This document shows, piece after piece, positions 7,814 through 15,572 of a stretch of 64,000 nucleotides of DNA. The first letter of the stretch is position 1, and each line of letters opens with the position of its first letter. The position numbers and the translations under genes are program-made. A model generated the notes under the pieces. The model saw nothing but the letters and a program-made list of their open reading frames with translations. It did no database searches and was not told where the DNA came from. This DNA is from Flavobacterium sp. LC2016-23 (GTDB lineage Bacteria; Bacteroidota; Bacteroidia; Flavobacteriales; Flavobacteriaceae): contig NZ_WKKE01000016.1 in NCBI RefSeq assembly GCF_009674775.1, forward strand, positions 62,001 through 126,000, read 5' to 3'.

Positions 7814-8890
7814 ATGAGCATTGAATATTCTGCGAACAAAACTATTTTAGTAGCTCCATTAAACTGGGGTTTAGGACATGCGACAAGATGTATCCCTATC
7901 ATAAAAGCGCTCCAGGAAAATAAGTACATCCCGATAATAGCTTCTGACGGAGTTGCATTGGCTTTATTGCGTAAAGAATTCCCCTACATAGAGACCTTAG
8001 AATTACCTTCTTATCATATAGAATATGCTAAAAACGGTAAAAACTTTAAATGGAAACTGATTAAAAACTTACCCAAAATGATTACGGCCATTTTAGATGA
8101 GAAGAAAATGGTGAAGTCCCTGATTAAAAAACACGGAATTGACGGTATCATCTCAGATAACCGACTGGGCGTTTTCAGCAAAAGAATTCCATCTGTATTT
8201 ATGACGCATCAGCTGAATGTGATGACCGGAAACACCACCTGGTTCACCAGTAAATGCCATCAGCATATTATCAAAAAATATTCCGAATGCTGGGTTCCGG
8301 ATACTAATGAAGCTGTAAATCTGACCGGTGATCTCGGACACCTTAAGACAGACGAATTAAATTTAAAATACATAGGACCATTAAGCAGAATGCGCCAAAA
8401 AGATACGCCTAAAGTATACGACCTGATGGTCATTCTTTCGGGACCTGAACCTCAGCGTACCTATTTGGATGAGAAATTACAGGAAGAAGTGAAACGCTTT
8501 GAAGGCAAAGTGGTTTTTGTAAAGGGTGTTGTAGAGAAAACCCAGACAAAAGAAGAAATCGGAAACGTGACCTATTATAATTTCATGAACTCCAAACAAC
8601 TGGAGCAGACTTTTAACGAAAGTGAATTGGTGCTGTGCCGTTCCGGATATACGACTGTTATGGATTTGGCAAAATTAGGCAAAAAAGCTTTTTTCATTCC
8701 TACTCCCGGGCAATACGAGCAGGAATACCTGGCGATAAAACTTCAGGATGAAAACTTAGTGCCTTATGCAACGCAAAACGACTTTACAATTGAAGATCTG
8801 TCAAGAGTAAAATCGTTTAAGGGTTTTGTTCAATTTAAAAATAGCATCGACTGGGATTCGTTGTTTTCTATATTTGAAGATAAAGTCTAG
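7814..8890 (+). CDS. Glycosyltransferase of the MurG/UDP-glycosyltransferase (GT-B) type
   Basis: A 358-residue cytoplasmic enzyme. The N-terminal Rossmann half opens with ILVAPLNWGLGHATRC, the glycine-rich loop of GT-B transferases. The C-terminal half holds CRSGYTTVMDLAKLGK and PTPGQYEQEYLA, matching the nucleotide-sugar binding region of MurG-like enzymes. No membrane helix or signal peptide is present. The sugar donor and acceptor cannot be read from sequence. It stands alone, convergent with the porin gene, and the two genes share the bases of one CTAG as stop codons. Confidence 0.82.
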   Translation: MSIEYSANKTILVAPLNWGLGHATRCIPIIKALQENKYIPIIASDGVALALLRKEFPYIETLELPSYHIEYAKNGKNFKWKLIKNLPKMITAILDEKKMVKSLIKKHGIDGIISDNRLGVFSKRIPSVFMTHQLNVMTGNTTWFTSKCHQHIIKKYSECWVPDTNEAVNLTGDLGHLKTDELNLKYIGPLSRMRQKDTPKVYDLMVILSGPEPQRTYLDEKLQEEVKRFEGKVVFVKGVVEKTQTKEEIGNVTYYNFMNSKQLEQTFNESELVLCRSGYTTVMDLAKLGKKAFFIPTPGQYEQEYLAIKLQDENLVPYATQNDFTIEDLSRVKSFKGFVQFKNSIDWDSLFSIFEDKV

Positions 8891-10182
8891 AAGTTAAACT
8901 GTGCCTGCAATCTCAGTAAGTTCCCTTGCTGCCTGTTAACCGGAAGGGCGCTGTCTACAAAGCTTCTGTCGGAAATCACATATTCTGCTGTAAGTTCAAA
9001 AGCTTTTAGCGGCTGCCATTCTACTCCAAATTCGTAATCTCTAACGACGTAACTTCTGGCATCTTTTTCGTATTTTTTTCCTCCGTCATAATACTGGAAT
9101 TTCGCAAAAGGATACAAACGTTGTTTTTTCAGGTCCCACTTGTAATTCAGTAAAACATATCCTCCATCCAAATCTGTTACATCAACCGTTTTTGTTACTG
9201 CATTATAACGTGGTCCGGTTCCTATATTATATTCGGTTTGAATTCCGAAGGGTTTTGGATATAAAACAAAGGTAGCTCCTACCCGCTGATCTTTTATGTA
9301 TTGCGGATCATTAACGGTAACTCCTGAAGAAATTTCTCCCGTGAATGCCCATTTTCCCGTATAGGCCTGAATTCCAGGTTCAATAATCTGATTACCAATT
9401 ACAAATGGATAGGTAACTCTTGCTACAACATTAAGATCCCTGTTTCCGTCTATTTTATTTGCAATCTGTCCATTATAAACTCCTAAGGCAAATACACCAA
9501 AATCGCCTGAACCCTTGTAACCGTCTTTTACGAGCATTTCAAAACGCTTTCTGATTTCGGCTGGTGCCCAGTAAAAGAACATTCCTAAATCACGTTCATT
9601 TGCTATTGAACTGTTTATACCATCGGCACGGTCTAAAGTCAGACGCTGCGAACTTGACTGCATGTTTTCGAAACCGTAAGGAATTTTACTTTGTCCAACA
9701 CGAAGACGGTATTCTTTTTTCTTATCAAAAGAAAGATCAAAATACAAATCCCTGATCTGAACAAAATTCTGAATTCCCGTGCTTGGTGAACTTGCAAAAT
9801 CGGGCTGAAAATAGAAGAATACATTGGGATGAACCTGTCCTGAAAACACCAATCGGGCACGTCTGATAAAAAGACCATTATTTGCTTTAGCCTGGGGATC
9901 TGTAGAAGTTGTTCCCCATGATTTATCACACTGATCGCACGAAACTTTATCATTTGTAGAAAACAAACCATTGTATCGTATTTGGGCATAACCGCGCAAT
10001 GAGATTCTGTCGTACCAATGTTCGTCATTACTGACTCCGGATTTTGTATCGGGAAGTTTTGATTTGTTGATAGAATCGAGAAGACGAATTACTTCTTTTT
10101 TTACGTCTTCCTTTTTTAAATCCTGTGCATTTGCCACCGAAGTAATTAGCAATAAAACTGCAATTATTTTTCTTTTTATCAT
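8887..10182 (-). CDS. Phosphate-selective porin O/P family outer-membrane protein
   Basis: A 431-residue protein with a signal peptide (residues 1-19, ending ANAQ), a short coiled linker, then a porin barrel. Motifs typical of porin O/P are visible: LRGYAQIRYN, GLFIRRARLVFSGQVHPN, YFQPDF and RVGQSKIPYGFENMQSS. It ends in an aromatic residue (QFNF). The CDQCDK motif near residue 83 is unusual for a porin and may be a disulfide or metal site. It should pass small anions such as phosphate across the outer membrane. It lies just downstream of PhoR/PhoB-type genes, and its promoter carries three TAA(C/T) half-sites at exact 11-bp spacing, consistent with control by the adjacent regulator. Confidence 0.88.
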   Translation of the reverse strand: MIKRKIIAVLLLITSVANAQDLKKEDVKKEVIRLLDSINKSKLPDTKSGVSNDEHWYDRISLRGYAQIRYNGLFSTNDKVSCDQCDKSWGTTSTDPQAKANNGLFIRRARLVFSGQVHPNVFFYFQPDFASSPSTGIQNFVQIRDLYFDLSFDKKKEYRLRVGQSKIPYGFENMQSSSQRLTLDRADGINSSIANERDLGMFFYWAPAEIRKRFEMLVKDGYKGSGDFGVFALGVYNGQIANKIDGNRDLNVVARVTYPFVIGNQIIEPGIQAYTGKWAFTGEISSGVTVNDPQYIKDQRVGATFVLYPKPFGIQTEYNIGTGPRYNAVTKTVDVTDLDGGYVLLNYKWDLKKQRLYPFAKFQYYDGGKKYEKDARSYVVRDYEFGVEWQPLKAFELTAEYVISDRSFVDSALPVNRQQGNLLRLQAQFNF

Positions 10183-10212
10183 TTTTTATCTAATGCACTA
10201 AAATTCAATGTG

Positions 10213-10256
10213 CAAAGATGTATCATCAATGTTAAGAAATCATTAACAGTATGTTA
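10213..10256 (-). promoter_or_regulatory. Candidate PhoB box and promoter of the porin gene
   Basis: On the minus strand TAAC (10256-10253), TAAT (10245-10242) and TAAC (10234-10231) lie exactly 11 bp apart. A -7-like CATCTTTG follows at 10220-10213, exactly 25 bp after the middle half-site. The same TAAC-N7-TAAT-N7-TAAC pattern occurs at 15488-15513. Eleven-bp direct-repeat spacing is the known geometry of PhoB/OmpR-family sites. Confidence 0.6.
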
Positions 10257-10345
10257 CCATAATAAGAAGATTTGTTTCTAAATAGTTACGTAATTATGAC
10301 GAAATATTCTAAAGTCAGGCCAGATGGCTCTATTCAAAATAAACG

Positions 10346-11431
10346 TTACAATAATTTAACTTCCGGTTTTTGTGCTTTATGTGCTTTTTCAAGTGTGAAT
10401 GAAAACTCAGAACCAATTCCGAACTCACTTTCTACATATACTTTCTCTTTATGCGCTTCGATAATATGCTTTACGATTGCCAGTCCAAGTCCGGAACCGC
10501 CTTCAGAACGGGTTCCGCTTTTATCGACTCTGTAAAACCGTTCAAAAAGCCTTGGGATATTTTGTTTTTCAACTCCTTCTCCGTTATCACTGATACGAAT
10601 CAACACTTTTTTCTTTGTTAAGTTGACTACGCCCACTTCTGTTAAACCACCGTCTTTACCATATTTGATAGAGTTTACAATCAGGTTTTCAAGAACCTGC
10701 TGTATTCTGTCCTGGTCTCCCCGAACGATAAGTGATTTAATATTTTTGCTTTCAAAAGCCAGCTTGATTTTCTTTTTATCCGCTTTCATTTCTAATAGAT
10801 CGAAAACATTTTCAATTAGTTCTACAATATCAAAATCCGTCATCAGCAAGTCCAGATCACCCGATTCGAGTTTGGTAATCATATCGAGATCTTCCACAAT
10901 ATAGATCAGGCGTTCTACTCCTTTTTCGGCACGTTTCAGGTATTTCTTACGGATGTTTTTATCGTCCATCGCGCCATCAAGCAATGTTGAAACATAGCCC
11001 TGAACCGTAAACAAAGGTGTTTTCAGTTCGTGCGAAACATTTCCAAGAAACTCTCTTCGGTACTGCTCCCTGATTTCGAGCATTTCAATTTCCAGTTTTT
11101 TATCGGTGGCAAACTTTTTCACTTCACGGGAAAGCGTTTCCATGTCAGTGGTTATGGGCTGATTGATAAGGGTAGTTGATTCTAATAAGGAAACCTCATC
11201 GTATATTTTTTTAACTCTCCTGTATATAAAGCGCTCTACACGATATTGTAAAACCAAAAAGGAGAAAATATAAACGGATATAATAAAAATTAAGGCAAAT
11301 GCAATCTGATGTTTTAATTGGTTCTTATAAAATAAAGACATCAGTATCATTACAAATCCGGTTGTAAAAAGACTTATGTATAATGCCGACTTTACAGCAA
11401 ATTTGTATGTTTTTTTAAAATTAATTTTCAT
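10346..11431 (-). CDS. phoR: PhoR-type sensor histidine kinase
   Basis: A 361-residue inner-membrane sensor with two membrane helices (about residues 12-35 and 42-62), almost no periplasmic loop and no PAS domain. The HisKA box NVSHELKTPL has the phospho-accepting His at residue 134. The ATPase domain shows the N box (ENLIVNSIKYG), DNGEGV and GGSGLGLAIVKHI. The short sensor region is typical of PhoR proteins that sense phosphate through the transporter/PhoU. It lies 223 bp downstream of the response regulator on the same strand, with a 21-bp perfect hairpin between them. The phosphate role is inferred from the neighbouring porin O/P and the domain pattern. Confidence 0.85.
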   Translation of the reverse strand: MKINFKKTYKFAVKSALYISLFTTGFVMILMSLFYKNQLKHQIAFALIFIISVYIFSFLVLQYRVERFIYRRVKKIYDEVSLLESTTLINQPITTDMETLSREVKKFATDKKLEIEMLEIREQYRREFLGNVSHELKTPLFTVQGYVSTLLDGAMDDKNIRKKYLKRAEKGVERLIYIVEDLDMITKLESGDLDLLMTDFDIVELIENVFDLLEMKADKKKIKLAFESKNIKSLIVRGDQDRIQQVLENLIVNSIKYGKDGGLTEVGVVNLTKKKVLIRISDNGEGVEKQNIPRLFERFYRVDKSGTRSEGGSGLGLAIVKHIIEAHKEKVYVESEFGIGSEFSFTLEKAHKAQKPEVKLL

Positions 11432-11481
11432 TGATATTGTTTAATCATTTAGAGACTTTAGAAAAATTGAGCTTAACTCAA

Positions 11482-11540
11482 AAACCATATAAGAAACTGA
11501 AGATCATAAATGTAATGAACTTCAGTTTCTTATATGGTTT
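11482..11540 (-). promoter_or_regulatory. 21-bp perfect stem-loop between regulator and kinase genes
   Basis: The arms 11482-11502 and 11520-11540 are perfectly complementary over 21 bp with a 17-nt loop. On the minus strand the stem ends in a run of five T, so it could act as a partial terminator or an RNA-stabilising element that sets kinase expression below regulator expression. Confidence 0.65.
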
Positions 11541-11609
11541 AAATTTATGGAATATTTTAAAACAATTTGAATTCGTTTAAATCTTAACTAAAATCCCAAA
11601 TTACACCAC

Positions 11610-11649
11610 GAGCCTTAGCATCTTAGTATCTCAGCACCTTAGTTTCTTA
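11610..11649. repeat. 8-bp-period CTYAG microrepeat
   Basis: About four and a half tandem units of the form YCTYAGYA (CCTTAGCA, TCTTAGTA, TCTCAGCA, CCTTAGTT) lie just after the phoB-type stop codon. The same repeat type recurs at 52551-52589 and 52645-52680. Confidence 0.7.
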
Positions 11650-11654
11650 AAAAA

Positions 11655-12338
11655 TTAAACTTCAAATTTATAACCAACTCCTTTTATGGTTTTAAAAAGA
11701 TCTTCTCCAATCTTTTCGCGTAATTTTCTGATATGTACATCGATTGTTCTTCCGCCAACTACTACTTCGTTACCCCAGACTTTATCCAAGATTTCATCTC
11801 TTTTAAAAACTTTCCCTGGTTTTGAAGCTAACAGGTAAAACAATTCGAATTCTTTTCTTGGTAAAGCAATCTCTACATTCCCCTTGATGATTTTATATTC
11901 TTCACGGTTAATCTCGATTCCGCCAACATTTAAGGTATCACTGACAACCTCTTGTTCTTTTAACCTTCTTAACAAAGCCTTTACTTTGCTTACCAATAAT
12001 TTTGGTTTTATGGGTTTGGTGATGTAATCATCTGCACCTGCATCAAAACCAGCAACTTGGGAGTAATCTTCGCTTCTTGCTGTTAAAAATGTTATGATTA
12101 CATTATTTAATTCTGGTATTTTTCTGATGTGTTCACAAGCTTCCATTCCGTCCATTTCAGCCATCATCACATCCATAATAATTAAATCCGGTAATTCTTT
12201 CTGAGCTTTTGCGATAGCATCTTTTCCATTTGAGGCCGTTACAATCTGGTAGCCTTCCTGAGCAAGGTTATAGCCAACGATTTCAAGGATATCCGGTTCA
12301 TCATCAACTAATAAGATCTTGGTTTGTGTTTTTTTCAT
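11655..12338 (-). CDS. phoB: PhoB-type OmpR-family response regulator
   Basis: About 227 residues from the chosen Met at 12338; a further in-frame Met at 12365 would add nine residues that include no domain. The receiver domain shows ILLVDDEPDILE (acidic pocket D12-D13), the phospho-acceptor Asp56 in LIIMDVMM, and the conserved Lys in ITKPIKPK. The C-terminal winged helix shows LPRKEFELFYLLASKPGKVF and GRTIDVHIRKLREKIG. It should activate phosphate-starvation genes when phosphorylated by the downstream kinase. It is divergent from a TonB receptor gene whose upstream region holds three pairs of 11-bp-spaced half-sites. The OmpR-family call is certain; the Pho assignment is inferred from context. 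Confidence 0.85.
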   Translation of the reverse strand: MKKTQTKILLVDDEPDILEIVGYNLAQEGYQIVTASNGKDAIAKAQKELPDLIIMDVMMAEMDGMEACEHIRKIPELNNVIITFLTARSEDYSQVAGFDAGADDYITKPIKPKLLVSKVKALLRRLKEQEVVSDTLNVGGIEINREEYKIIKGNVEIALPRKEFELFYLLASKPGKVFKRDEILDKVWGNEVVVGGRTIDVHIRKLREKIGEDLFKTIKGVGYKFEV

Positions 12339-12362
12339 AAAGTAGCAAAAATTGAGTTTTCT

Positions 12363-12391
12363 CATCAGATTTTATTCCTGAAAATCTGATG
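12363..12391 (-). promoter_or_regulatory. Hairpin in the phoB-type 5' leader
   Basis: CATCAGATTTT (12363-12373) pairs perfectly with AAAATCTGATG (12381-12391) around 7 nt, 25 bp before the chosen start codon. It would fold in the mRNA leader and also argues against the upstream Met as the start. Any regulatory role is a guess. Confidence 0.45.
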
Positions 12392-12445
12392 GTTTTTAAT
12401 TGCGATGGTAAATATAATAATAAATCAACAGTCAAAAATCCCTGT

Positions 12446-12541
12446 TAACGGTAATTTAATCTGGTAACAATTTGATAATCTACAGCACACAAAAACATAA
12501 CAAGTGCGTAACATGAACTTTACAGGGCGGTTCTTTCTTTG
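12446..12541 (+). promoter_or_regulatory. Candidate PhoB boxes and promoter of the TonB receptor gene
   Basis: Three pairs of half-sites each have 11-bp spacing: TAAC 12446/TAAT 12457, TAAC 12465/TAAT 12476 and TAAC 12498/TAAC 12509. The last half-site lies exactly 25 bp before a -7-like TTTCTTTG at 12534. The region lies between divergent regulator and receptor genes and could control both. Confidence 0.55.
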
Positions 12542-12568
12542 CAAAAAAATAAATTAAACACAACTCAA

Positions 12569-15382
12569 ATGAAATTCAATCTTAAATTTCTATTAATCAC
12601 ATTATTTATCTGCACGATTTCGGTCGCTCAGAACAAAGGTACGATTTCTGGTGTATTAACCGACAAGGAATCTAACAATCAGGCATTACCATTTGCAAAT
12701 GTTTTAATAAAAGGAACTAACATTAGCGCAAACACAGACATTGACGGTAAATATACCTTAAATGTAAATCCGGGAAGTTACACTATAATTTTCAGCTTTG
12801 TAGGTTATGAATCAGTTGAAAAACCGGTAACCGTTAAAGCAAATGAAACTGTCACTGTAGATCAGATACTTTCTTCAGGAGGCTATACTCTTAAAGACGT
12901 TGTTGTAAAATCAACAGCTAACAGAGAAAAAGAAACAGCGTTATTACTAGATCAAAAAAATGCTGTTGTTATTAAACAAAGTATTGGCGCACAGGAAATG
13001 TCAAGAAAAGGCGTTAATGATGTTGAAGAAGGTTTAACAAAAATTACCGGAATCACAAAAGTTGGAAACAGAGGTTTATTTGTTCGTGGTCTTGAAGATC
13101 GTTATAACAACTTATTAATTAATGATCTTGCGGCTCCATCAAACAATCCGTTTTCTAAAATCGTTCCTCTTGATTTGTTCCCAACAAATATTGTAGGCGT
13201 TATTGATGTTTATAAAACATTCAACCCAAATGTATATGGCGATTTTGCTGGTGGAACATTTAATATTCAAACTTCAAAACCAACAAAAAGTGTCACTAAA
13301 ATAAGTGTTGGTGCGGGTTACACAACCGGAAACAGCTTTAAAGATTTTTTATTATCAACTGACGCCGATACAGCAGCTGGTTTTTTCGGATTTAATGGCA
13401 AAGACAGAGAATTACCAGGTTTTCTTGGAAATCAAGCCACGAAACAAACTTTCACAACAGATCAGGCATTAAATTCAATAAGTGGCAATAAAGGTTTTAA
13501 TGTCAGTCAAACAAAAGCCCCTTTAAATTCAAGTTTAAACTTATTGCATGCTGAAAAATTTAATTTAAGCAACGATAGAACTTTTTCTTACTTATTATCT
13601 ATTAACTATGATAACAATTATGCTATTAGAGAAGGTGTTGAAAGAACTATGACTATAAATACACCCTCAGAGTACGCTAATGATTTTATGACTACAGAGT
13701 ACCGTTTTAAAACTACAACGTCTTCATTATTAGGATTAAACTATAATACAAACAGATTTAAATTAAATTTTAATACGTTATATATTAAAACTACTTTAAA
13801 CTCTATAAAAGATCAATTTGGACAATCTGAAAGCACTCCTGCTATTCAAAACACTCTTATCCGTACGAATCAATTAGAGAATAGCGATTATTTAAACTTA
13901 CAATTACTAGGAGAATATGCTTTGACAGAAGACAAAAATCAAAACATAAAGGCTGGCGTTTCTTATGCGAATACAAAGTATGAGCAACCAGATAGAAAAG
14001 TTCTTTTTGGTACTTTAAGTAATGGCGTAATTAACACTGCATACAACAATATCCTGCGCCAGTACTTAACTGTAGATGGAAATTCATTTATTTCCGCCAT
14101 GGCAGAATACAGCCTGAAATTTGGAAAAGGCACTGACAAACAAAATAAATTAACGGTTGGTTATAACGGCTATACATCGAAAATGGAATCATCTTACCGA
14201 TTCGTTTCTCTGCATGGTTCTAGTTTTGCCTATAGCCTAAATGATATTAACGATAAAATTGAAAGTGATCTTTTAACTGACTCTTCTGTTTATTTTGCAG
14301 AAAACTCAAATTCAACTTACAAGGTAAAACTTGACGAAAGTGCCAATGCAGGTTACGCTAATTTACTTTTGAAATTTGCCGACAAATACGAAGTGAATGC
14401 AGGTGTTCGAGTTGAAAGTACTTTAAAAGAAACTCACTATAAAGGATTAGGAAGTTTTGACGATCCGTTTAAAACACTTAAATACGATAATTTGTATGTT
14501 TTACCATCTTTGAATGTAAAATATCTTATGAACGAAAAATCAAACCTTCGTTTTGCAGCAAGCAAAACATACACAAAACCGGTAATAATGGAGTCGTTTC
14601 CTATCACCTACCAAAATGCTGATGGAACTTCAATACAAGGAAATTCTATATTAAAAAATAGTGATAACTACAATGTTGATTTAAAATACGAATTATTTCC
14701 TAGTACAAAAGAAATGTTTGCTGTAGGTGTATTTGGAAAATACATTGATAACCCAATCGAAAGAACATTTGTTACTAACGCTACATCCGGAACTATTACA
14801 ACATTCTTAAATTCTGACAGCGCTAATTTATATGGAGCAGAATTTGAATTTCTTTTAGGATTAGAAAGAATCAGCGAAAGTTTGTCTGCATTTTCATTTG
14901 GTTTGAACACAACTTTGATGTCTACAAAAGTAAATGTAAGCCCTACATATGACTCAGTTGATGAGGACGGAAATCCTTCTACGGGATTGGCGACACTTGA
15001 AACACACAAAGGAACGAGAGCATTGCAAGGAGCATCAAACTGGCTGGTAAATTCTGATTTGAAATATGAATTCAATTTAGCAAAAGAATGGAGCAATACT
15101 GTTTCATTAGTTTACGGTGTATTCGGAAAAAGAATTTTCGCAGTAGGAACAAACGGTCAGGATCATACTTATGAATTGCCTGTCTCGCAATTAGACCTTG
15201 TTTGGGGCAGCAAAATTTCAGAACATTTTGATGTTAAATTCACTGCAGACAACTTATTAAACCCTGTAAGAAAATTTGAATTCGGAGATAAAGGAACATT
15301 ACCATTTGCTGAAGAATCACACTTATCTAACAGCTACAAAAAAGGCGTTGGGTTCTCTTTAAAATTAGGATATACTTTTTAA
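12569..15382 (+). CDS. TonB-dependent outer-membrane receptor with CarboxypepD_reg-like N-terminus
   Basis: About 937 residues from the Met at 12569, chosen because it directly precedes the signal peptide (ends SVAQ). After it comes a carboxypeptidase-regulatory-like domain (GTISGVLTDKESN to SFVGYESVEK). The plug domain shows MSRKGVNDVEEGLTKITGI, FVRGLEDRYNNLLIND and GDFAGGTFNIQT. A long barrel follows, ending KLGYTF. It imports a substrate bound at the cell surface using TonB energy. It lies divergent from the PhoB-type gene with candidate Pho boxes upstream, and is followed by a beta-helix lipoprotein rather than a SusD gene, so the substrate may be phosphorus-containing. That is inference. 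Confidence 0.88.
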   Translation: MKFNLKFLLITLFICTISVAQNKGTISGVLTDKESNNQALPFANVLIKGTNISANTDIDGKYTLNVNPGSYTIIFSFVGYESVEKPVTVKANETVTVDQILSSGGYTLKDVVVKSTANREKETALLLDQKNAVVIKQSIGAQEMSRKGVNDVEEGLTKITGITKVGNRGLFVRGLEDRYNNLLINDLAAPSNNPFSKIVPLDLFPTNIVGVIDVYKTFNPNVYGDFAGGTFNIQTSKPTKSVTKISVGAGYTTGNSFKDFLLSTDADTAAGFFGFNGKDRELPGFLGNQATKQTFTTDQALNSISGNKGFNVSQTKAPLNSSLNLLHAEKFNLSNDRTFSYLLSINYDNNYAIREGVERTMTINTPSEYANDFMTTEYRFKTTTSSLLGLNYNTNRFKLNFNTLYIKTTLNSIKDQFGQSESTPAIQNTLIRTNQLENSDYLNLQLLGEYALTEDKNQNIKAGVSYANTKYEQPDRKVLFGTLSNGVINTAYNNILRQYLTVDGNSFISAMAEYSLKFGKGTDKQNKLTVGYNGYTSKMESSYRFVSLHGSSFAYSLNDINDKIESDLLTDSSVYFAENSNSTYKVKLDESANAGYANLLLKFADKYEVNAGVRVESTLKETHYKGLGSFDDPFKTLKYDNLYVLPSLNVKYLMNEKSNLRFAASKTYTKPVIMESFPITYQNADGTSIQGNSILKNSDNYNVDLKYELFPSTKEMFAVGVFGKYIDNPIERTFVTNATSGTITTFLNSDSANLYGAEFEFLLGLERISESLSAFSFGLNTTLMSTKVNVSPTYDSVDEDGNPSTGLATLETHKGTRALQGASNWLVNSDLKYEFNLAKEWSNTVSLVYGVFGKRIFAVGTNGQDHTYELPVSQLDLVWGSKISEHFDVKFTADNLLNPVRKFEFGDKGTLPFAEESHLSNSYKKGVGFSLKLGYTF

Positions 15383-15401
15383 CATCCGTAAAACACACAC
15401 T

Positions 15402-15431
15402 AAAAGCTCCAGAGATTCTGGAGCTTTTTTT
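15402..15431 (+). terminator. Intrinsic terminator after the TonB receptor
   Basis: AAAAGCTCCAGA pairs perfectly with TCTGGAGCTTTT around GAT, followed by further T residues. It separates the receptor from the next gene, which has its own promoter. Confidence 0.9.
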
Positions 15432-15487
15432 ATTCATAGCGATAAAAACACGCTTAACATTCTCTTGACATTATAGTTGTCTTTTGG

Positions 15488-15542
15488 TAACCGTAAAGTA
15501 ATATTCAGATAACACCTTAAAAAGATTAACGTTCTAATTTTG
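15488..15542 (+). promoter_or_regulatory. Candidate PhoB box and promoter of the beta-helix lipoprotein gene
   Basis: TAAC (15488), TAAT (15499) and TAAC (15510) are spaced exactly 11 bp apart. The -7 element TAATTTTG starts at 15535, exactly 25 bp after the last half-site. The half-site order is identical to that at the porin promoter. Confidence 0.65.
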
Positions 15543-15572
15543 ACAAAAATAAAAACACATAATAACACAACT

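Noticed and set aside
10272..10535. 87-codon frame overlapping the end of the phoR-type gene
   Set aside because: It runs antisense to the conserved kinase ATPase domain.
14668..15096. 142-codon frame antisense to the TonB receptor
   Set aside because: It lies wholly within the receptor barrel with no features of its own.
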